A stretch of 64,000 nt of DNA, from assembly GCF_029626025.1 (NCBI RefSeq), contig NZ_JARUBF010000001.1, positions 3,906,001 through 3,970,000 on the forward strand, read 5' to 3'. Under the pieces are notes generated by a model, which was not told where the DNA came from, did not search any database, and was given only the letters and a program-made list of their open reading frames with translations. Positions 58,833-64,000 of the stretch are shown here, piece by piece. Every line of letters starts with the position of its first letter. Position 1 is the first letter of the stretch. The position numbers and the translations under genes are program-made. The stretch comes from Solwaraspora sp. WMMD406. Its GTDB lineage: Bacteria; Actinomycetota; Actinomycetes; Mycobacteriales; Micromonosporaceae.

Positions 58833-60590
58833 TCAGGGGTTGACGGCTGCCGGGGTAGTGGGGGCGAGCCGCCAGCCGCCGGCGCGTTCGCGTTCGCGCC
58901 AGAACGCGGCGTACCGGCCGTCGGCGGCCAGCAGTTCGTCGTGACCACCCTGCTCCGCGACGCTGCCGCTGTCCAGCACGAGGATCTGGTCGGCATTGCG
59001 GACCGTCTGCAGGCGGTGCGCGATGACCAACAGCGTCCTGTTCGCGGTCAACGCGGTCAGCGCCTCCTGAACCGCTGCCTCGTTGGCCGGATCGAGCGCG
59101 GCGGTCGCCTCGTCGAGCAGCACGATCGGGGCGTCCTTGACGATGGCGCGGGCGATGGCGATGCGCTGACGTTCCCCGCCGGACAGCCGGGCCCCGCCTT
59201 CACCGACCCGGGTCCGGTACCCGTCGGGCAGCCGTTCGACGATCTCGTCGACGCGGGCCAGCCGGCCGGCACGTTCGACGTCGTCGTCGGTGGCGTCGGG
59301 GCGGCCGGTACGGATGTTGTCGGCGATCGTGGCGTCGAAGAGGTAGACGTCCTGGAACACCAGTGACAGCTGGGCCATCAGCTGCTCGGTGGTTTGCTCG
59401 CGTACGTCGGTCCCGCCCACCCGGACGATGCCGGCGTCGACGTCGAAGAACCGGGCGACCAGCCGGGTGATGGTGGTCTTGCCGGACCCGGACGCACCGA
59501 CCAGCGCGGTCATGCTGCGGGGCGGCACCCGCAGGCTCACGTCCGTGAGCACCGGTCGGTCGGCCGTGTAGCCGAAGCTGACCCCGGCCAGTTCGACGCT
59601 GCCGTCACCCCGATGGCCGGCGGCGGGGCCGGCCGGTTCCGGCAGGGTCGGCGTACGGAGCAGTTCGTCGACGCGGGCGAGAGAGTTGCGGGCGATCCGC
59701 AACGCGCCGCCAAGGTCGGCCGCCGTGACCAGCGGTTCAGCGAACCGGATCACCAGGACGAGCAGCGCGATCAGCTCGGCCGCGTCGACGTCACCGCCGA
59801 TGGCGAGCGCGACACCGACGACGAGGACGGCGGTGACCGCGATCTGCACGGTGAGCACGAACGCCGCCAGCCCCGGAACAGCGCGGACGAGCTGGGCCCG
59901 TCCGGCGCGTGCCTGCTCCGCCAGGGCCGCGTCGAGCTGGGCGAAGCCGTCGCGGGCGCGGCCGTGGGCCCGTAGCACCGCCTGGGTCTGGGCGTACTCG
60001 ACGACCCGGGCGGCGGCCTCCGCGCCGGCCGCGTCCACAGCATGGTCGCTGGCGGCGACCAGATTGCCGGTCCACCGGTAGACGAGGACCAGGACGGGAA
60101 CGGTGAGCAGGGTGGCCGCCGCCAGTCGCCAGTCGAACACGGCGAGCACAGCGACCACGGTCGCCGGGGTGACCACGGCCGAGACGACCGGCTGCAGCAG
60201 GTGCGCCGGCACACCCATGATGTCGACGACACCCTGACTGGCGAGCCGGGCGACCCGGCCCACCTTCTCACCGGTGAACCAGCCCACCGGCAGCGCGGCG
60301 AGGTGGTCGCCGGTACGGTGGTGCACGGCCCGGGACAACGCCATGCCGACCCGGTAACCGAGTTGCGCCTGCAGGTAGTAGGCGACCGTGGTGGCGGCAA
60401 CCGCCACCGACAGGACACCGAGCCACCGCCAGGCAGTCATGGTGTCACCGGACAACAGCGCCCGCAGCACTGGCACGAGCAGGGTGAACACCACCGCCTG
60501 CAGCACGCTGTAGACGATCATCGCGGCCAGATGCCGGCGGAGCGGGCGGGCATAGTCGGGGCCGAGGACTCGGCCGAGCAGGCCGGTCAT
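58833..60590 (-). CDS. ABC half-transporter, IrtB-like (membrane domain plus ATPase)
   Basis: 585 residues. Six-helix exporter-type membrane domain (about 1-310), then the nucleotide-binding domain: Walker [11 protein letters not shown]-loop [18 protein letters not shown], signature [10 protein letters not shown], Walker [12 protein letters not shown]-loop VIAHRLQTV, all intact. ATG at 60590 overlaps the preceding gene (ATGA). With a partner half it would form a heterodimer; IrtAB of mycobacteria uses this exporter fold to import ferric mycobactin/carboxymycobactin, and the SIP gene next door supports the parallel. Confidence 0.9.
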   Translation of the reverse strand: MTGLLGRVLGPDYARPLRRHLAAMIVYSVLQAVVFTLLVPVLRALLSGDTMTAWRWLGVLSVAVAATTVAYYLQAQLGYRVGMALSRAVHHRTGDHLAALPVGWFTGEKVGRVARLASQGVVDIMGVPAHLLQPVVSAVVTPATVVAVLAVFDWRLAAATLLTVPVLVLVYRWTGNLVAASDHAVDAAGAEAAARVVEYAQTQAVLRAHGRARDGFAQLDAALAEQARAGRAQLVRAVPGLAAFVLTVQIAVTAVLVVGVALAIGGDVDAAELIALLVLVIRFAEPLVTAADLGGALRIARNSLARVDELLRTPTLPEPAGPAAGHRGDGSVELAGVSFGYTADRPVLTDVSLRVPPRSMTALVGASGSGKTTITRLVARFFDVDAGIVRVGGTDVREQTTEQLMAQLSLVFQDVYLFDATIADNIRTGRPDATDDDVERAGRLARVDEIVERLPDGYRTRVGEGGARLSGGERQRIAIARAIVKDAPIVLLDEATAALDPANEAAVQEALTALTANRTLLVIAHRLQTVRNADQILVLDSGSVAEQGGHDELLAADGRYAAFWRERERAGGWRLAPTTPAAVNP

Positions 60591-62123
60591 CGCGAGACCT
60601 CCAGCGATTCGACCGTGGTGGTGTGGGGTGCCCATAGGCCGGTGCGCTCGTGGGCCTGCCACAGCTGCTCGTACCGGCCGCCGGCGGACAACAGGTCGGC
60701 GTGCCGGCCGCGTTCGACGACGCGGCCGGCGTCGAGCACGACTATCTGGTCGGCGTCGACGACGGTCGACAGCCGGTGCGCGACGACCAGTAGCGTCCGT
60801 CCGGCGATCAGCGTGGACAACGCGTCCTGGATCGCGGCCTCGGATTGCGGGTCGGCGAACGCGGTGGCTTCGTCGAGCACCAGGATCGGCGTGTCGGCCA
60901 GTAGCGCCCGGGCGATCGACACCCGCTGTGCCTCGCCACCGGAGAGGTGCCCGTCGGCACCGAGGACCGTGTGGTATCCGGCCGGCAGGGCGAGGATCCG
61001 GTTGTGGATCTGCGCGGCTCGGGCGGCGGCGTACACCTGTTCGTCGGTGGCCTCCGGCCGGGCCAGCGCGATGTTGTCCCGTATGCTCGTCGGGCACCCG
61101 CGTCGCCGCCGGCTGCGGCATCGACGGTGTGTCGAGCAGCGCGATCACCCGGCCGGCGGCCTGCCGGGCCAGTCGTAGCTCGTTCGTACCGTAACCCAGG
61201 GTCAGCACGGGCGCGGTCAGGCCGAGACCGAGCAGTACGAACGGCAGCACGTCGGCGGGCCGTACCCAGCCGTTCGCGGTGAACCAGGTGCCCCAGCCGA
61301 GCACCACCAGCAGCATCACCGGCGGCGCGACCAACGCGCTGGCGACCGCCTCCGCGCGGACCATCCCGGTAGCCCAGGCGCCGAAGAAGTCCGCGAAGTC
61401 GTCGGTGGCCTGCCGGAACCTGCGGTGTGCCCGGCGGGCCTGCCCGAACGTCTTGATCACCGCGATGCCCTGTACGAACTCCACCACCGCCGTGTTGATC
61501 CGGGCCAGCGCTGCGGTGTACTGGGCCATCTTCTCGGGATAGCCGCGCATCATCACCGCGTACACCGCCACGAACAGCGGCACCGTCACCAGGGTCAACA
61601 GCGCCAGCCGCCAGTCCACCCACAACAGGTAGCCGAGGGCGACCAGCGGGGTCACCACGGCGGCCGCCAGATCCGTCAGTGCGTGCCCGACGAGGTGGTG
61701 CATCGCGCCCACGTCGTCCTGGGTCGCCTTCTTCACCTGCCCGGCCGACCGGTCGGTGAACCAGCCCAACGGCACGGTCGCCAGGTGGGCGGCCACCCGT
61801 CGACGTACCCGCAACTGCAACCGCACGTCGGCGAAGTGCGTGATCCCACCCGCGGCGGCGAGCGTCACGAACCGTATCAGCAGCCCACCGGCCGCCCCGA
61901 TCACGATGATCCACAGCCGACGCTCGTCGACCGGTCCGTCCGCCAGCAGGGTACGGCCGATCTCGGCGACCGCGACGAACGGCACCAACGACGCCACCGC
62001 CGACACGATCTGCAGCAGCACCGCCAGGACCAGTTGGACCCGGATCGGAGCCAACAGCGCGGCGAGCGCCCTGGGGTCGGACAGCGTCGCCCGTTCGGTG
62101 GTGTCCGTGGTGTTCGTGCTCAT
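60587..62123 (-). pseudogene. ABC half-transporter, IrtA-like, with the Walker A region deleted
   Basis: Membrane domain intact (MSTNTTDTTERATLSDP, LLAPIRVQLVLAVLLQIV through [18 protein letters not shown]). After [10 protein letters not shown] at about 61097 the expected NBD start, Walker A and Q-loop (roughly 75-100 residues) are absent, and the sequence jumps, out of frame, to [19 protein letters not shown], then [24 protein letters not shown] and VVAHRLSTV to the stop at 60587. Without Walker A the half cannot bind ATP. Either a real deletion or an assembly collapse. Confidence 0.8.
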
Positions 62124-62231
62124 GCCGAGGCCTCGGGTATGCCGGTGCCCCGCGTTGGTGGCGGGTCGGCGGGAAGGTTCGGAAAAGCCATGGCCTCTCT
62201 CCGGATCACCATCGCTGCGTACGGTGTAAAC

Positions 62232-62250
62232 AGAGGACAGGCTTACCTAA
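62232..62250 (-). promoter_or_regulatory. Iron box (DmdR/IdeR-type) upstream of the ABC operon
   Basis: On the minus strand TTAGGTAAGCCTGTCCTCT matches the 19-bp IdeR/DmdR consensus (TTAGGTTAGGCTAACCTAA) at 13 positions, with an intact first half. It lies about 110 bp upstream of the first ABC gene in an AT-rich promoter-like stretch. Iron repression of the transporter/SIP/MFS operon is inferred. Confidence 0.65.
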
Positions 62251-62316
62251 TTAACCGGCATCGTCAAGGTCGCATCGGCACGTGGGGCAACAACGGCCGT
62301 ACGGGCGAACCGCCGA

Positions 62317-62964
62317 TCAACCGTTCGGACGGTCGGCGGGCAGCGCACCCCGGATCAACGCGGTGAGTCCCGCCGCGTAGACCGCTTCCGCGTCGAACTC
62401 GGCCAACAGCGGCATGATCGACCGCACCCGGGGAAGCTCGTCCAGCGGTGCCCGGTTGGCCAGCTCGTCACGGCGGGCCCGGACGGCCGGGTCCTTCGGG
62501 TGCGCCGCCGCCAGATGCCCCAGCGTGTACTGCCACAGCGCGGCGTACACCCCCAACGCGTCACGGCCGTGCAGCCCCGCGACGGCCAGTGCCTCCAGCA
62601 CCGCTTCGGTGAACCGCAGCGCCTGCGGCGCGAACAGTTCACCCTCCCGGAGCACGTCGACCACCCATGGAAACCCACCGAGATATTCGTGCAAGGAATC
62701 GAACAGCGCGAACAACCGCCGGCTCGGTGGGCCATCGACGAGCGGCAACGGTAAGCCGGACGCCACATCGTCGAGCACCAGGATCAACAACTCACGCTTG
62801 TCCGACACGTGTCGATACAGCGCCATCGCCGAGCAGCCCAGCTCTGCCGCCACTCTCCGCATCGACACCGCGTCGACGCCCTCGCTCTGCGCCAGCCGCC
62901 GCCCGGCACCGACGATCGTCGTCCGACTCAGGTCCCTGCCGCCCATACCCGCCGACGATGCCAT
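62317..62964 (-). CDS. TetR-family transcriptional regulator
   Basis: About 215 residues from the ATG at 62964 (start uncertain; a GTG at 62979 and an ATG at 62946 are in frame). HTH: TIVGAGRRLAQSEGVDAVSMRRVAAELGCSAMALYRHVSDKRELL. The C-terminal domain (WVVDVLREGELFAPQALRF, LWQYTLGHLAAAHP) is of the TetR_C type seen near drug and siderophore transporters. Same strand as, and upstream of, the ABC operon. Confidence 0.88.
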   Translation of the reverse strand: MASSAGMGGRDLSRTTIVGAGRRLAQSEGVDAVSMRRVAAELGCSAMALYRHVSDKRELLILVLDDVASGLPLPLVDGPPSRRLFALFDSLHEYLGGFPWVVDVLREGELFAPQALRFTEAVLEALAVAGLHGRDALGVYAALWQYTLGHLAAAHPKDPAVRARRDELANRAPLDELPRVRSIMPLLAEFDAEAVYAAGLTALIRGALPADRPNG

Positions 62965-63022
62965 GCCGTCTACCCGCACGCGCGGAGGGAGCGCCGGGAA
63001 CGGTCCGGCGCTCCCTCCGTGG

Positions 63023-64000
63023 TTACCTGCCGAACACTTCGAGGTTGAACAGGGAGTATCCCCATTCGGTGGCGCGGGTGGTGCCGTACATCCGGATGTA
63101 GCGGCCGGTGGCGTCGAGACCGGTGAGGTCGTCGGTGCCGCCGTCGCCGTTGGTGATGGTGCGTGCGGTGGTCCAGGTCTGTCCGTCTGGTGAGACCTGG
63201 ATCTGGTAGGCGGTTCCGTAGGCGGCTTCCCAGGTCAGGCGTACGCGTTCGACGGTGTACGTCTGGCCGAGGTCGATCTGGAGCCATTGTGGGTCGGCGA
63301 ATTGGCTGGACCAGCGGGTGGTGGTGGAGGCGTCGACGGCGGCCGACGCCGGGTAGGCGTCCGCTTCGACGCTCGACGCGGTCGCCGGCTTGCCCGCCGC
63401 GACGTTGCTGAGCGCGGGCGGTGCGTCACCGAACACTTCGAGGTTGAACAGGGAGTATCCCCATTCGGTGGCGCGGGTGGTGCCGTACATCCGGATGTAG
63501 CGGCCGTTGGCGTCGAGACCGGTGAGGTCGTCGGTGCCGCCGTCGCCGTTGGTGATGGTGCGTGCGGTGGTCCAGGTCTGTCCGTCTGGTGAGACCTGGA
63601 TCTGGTAGGCGGTTCCGTAGGCGGCTTCCCAGGTCAGGCGTACGCGTTCGACGGTGTACGTCTGGCCGAGGTCGATCTGGAGCCATTGTGGGTCGGCGAA
63701 TTGGCTGGACCAGCGGGTGGTGGTGGAGGCGTCGACGGCGGCCGACGCCGGGTAGGCGTCCGCTTCGACGCTCGACGCCGTCGCCGGCTTGTTCAGCGCC
63801 AGGTTCGATCCCGTGGGCGGCTGCCCGGAGGTGAGGTGCAACGAGTCGACGTTGAACAGGTTCGACCCCGTACCGCCGGTGAAGACCAGGTAGAGCGGGG
63901 CCGAACCGCCCGGCGGCGCGGTGACGGCACCGGTCACCGTGAGGTACGTGTCGAGCGAGCCGGTTGGCGTGACCGCCGCCGTGCCGACCACTGTGCCGGT
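63023..64000 (-). CDS. Secreted carbohydrate-binding protein, C-terminal part with two F5/8-type C (CBM32) domains (partial)
   Basis: The gene enters from the right edge; the last 325 codons are visible. The first about 55 residues (VTPTGSLDTYLTVTGAV, PLYLVFTGGTGSNLFNVDSLHL) are the end of a CBM6/35 module. Two discoidin-like domains follow (LALNKPATASSVEADAYPA; GKPATASSVEADAYPA), each with WLQIDLGQTYTVERVRLTWE and ending SLFNLEVFG. These domains bind galactose, glucan or similar sugars, so the missing N-terminus is probably a secreted glycosidase or lyase. Confidence 0.88.
   Translation of the reverse strand, partial: TGTVVGTAAVTPTGSLDTYLTVTGAVTAPPGGSAPLYLVFTGGTGSNLFNVDSLHLTSGQPPTGSNLALNKPATASSVEADAYPASAAVDASTTTRWSSQFADPQWLQIDLGQTYTVERVRLTWEAAYGTAYQIQVSPDGQTWTTARTITNGDGGTDDLTGLDANGRYIRMYGTTRATEWGYSLFNLEVFGDAPPALSNVAAGKPATASSVEADAYPASAAVDASTTTRWSSQFADPQWLQIDLGQTYTVERVRLTWEAAYGTAYQIQVSPDGQTWTTARTITNGDGGTDDLTGLDATGRYIRMYGTTRATEWGYSLFNLEVFGR
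63031..63791. repeat. Two almost identical 0.36-kb direct repeats encoding CBM32 domains
   Basis: Copies at 63031-63391 and 63430-63791 (period 399 bp) differ, by eye, at only two positions: GTG versus TTG context in the 'gcgtcgagacc' stretch (Thr/Asn) and a silent C/G near the end. Identity at silent sites shows a recent duplication or gene conversion. Confidence 0.9.

Noticed and set aside
58833-62123. A single 1096-codon fused ABC transporter
   Set aside because: The apparent fusion arises because the frame shift in the first NBD reads through to the second gene's frame; the ATGA overlap at 60587-60590 and the intact second half show two separate half-transporters, the first damaged.

Overview
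The window is high-GC actinobacterial DNA. SARP-less type II polyketide genes, LacI/MarR/PaaX regulators, a cobalamin-riboswitch-controlled class Ia ribonucleotide reductase and many GTG starts with 4-base GTGA/ATGA overlaps point to an actinomycete, probably Micromonosporaceae. The family assignment is inference from gene content and style; no 16S rRNA or tRNA gene is present.

Layout. (1) 1-3.1 kb, minus: nrdB (cut by the edge) and nrdA, preceded by a B12 riboswitch and two NrdR boxes. (2) 3.3-6.3 kb, plus: a secreted multidomain sugar-oxidation/keto-sugar protein. (3) 6.5-15.3 kb: an SsuABC-type ABC importer and a PaaX regulator facing a four-gene minus operon (SDR, amidohydrolase, MaoC, acyl-CoA ligase) with a divergent MarR gene; together they look like an uptake-and-catabolism unit for an aromatic or CoA-activated acid. 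A Rieske gene remnant lies beside it. (4) 15.9-22.8 kb: a GH3 glycosidase and CUFI-type sugar ABC importer operon with a divergent LacI repressor, the same layout as bxlEFGA/bxlR xylobiose loci. (5) 22.9-31.1 kb: an acyltransferase-like protein, a 1389-residue fused assimilatory nitrate reductase/flavoprotein reductase, a broken DsbA-VKOR pair, a spermidine-synthase-like protein and an orphan response regulator with an altered acidic pocket.

(6) 31.5-54.9 kb, plus: the centrepiece, an angucycline-type type II PKS cluster. A TcmI-family cyclase, KS-alpha, KS-beta, ACP, C9 ketoreductase and aromatase/cyclase form the core in the usual angucycline order, with an alpha/beta hydrolase inserted between ACP and KR. 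They are followed by a PgaE/JadH-type oxygenase and a PgaM/JadF-type oxygenase-SDR fusion. Tailoring genes include an O-methyltransferase, an MFS exporter, an F420/FMN LLM oxidoreductase, three further SDRs, three antibiotic-biosynthesis-monooxygenase (ABM) proteins (one fused to a SnoaL-like domain), an FMN reductase, an acyl-CoA-dehydrogenase-like monooxygenase, a MarR regulator and an FAD oxidoreductase behind a double operator. Multiple ABM oxygenases next to a flavin reductase suggest an 'atypical' angucycline in which ring B is cleaved or rearranged. No glycosyltransferase, deoxysugar, amidotransferase, N-N-forming or malonyl-transferase gene is visible. KS-beta carries Arg where Gln normally replaces the KS cysteine.

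(7) 55.2-63 kb, minus: a MarR gene with a frameshifted FAD monooxygenase, then an iron-box-preceded exporter/importer operon (IrtAB-like ABC pair, siderophore-interacting protein, MFS). The first ABC gene has lost its Walker A region and the SIP gene is frameshifted. A TetR gene follows. (8) 63.0-64 kb: the C-terminus of a secreted protein with two almost DNA-identical F5/8-type C domains.

Several well-conserved genes are broken (15.4, 28.4, 29, 56, 58.3 and 61 kb). Single-base shifts could be sequencing errors; the missing segments at 15.56, 28.93 and 61.09 kb are harder to explain that way.
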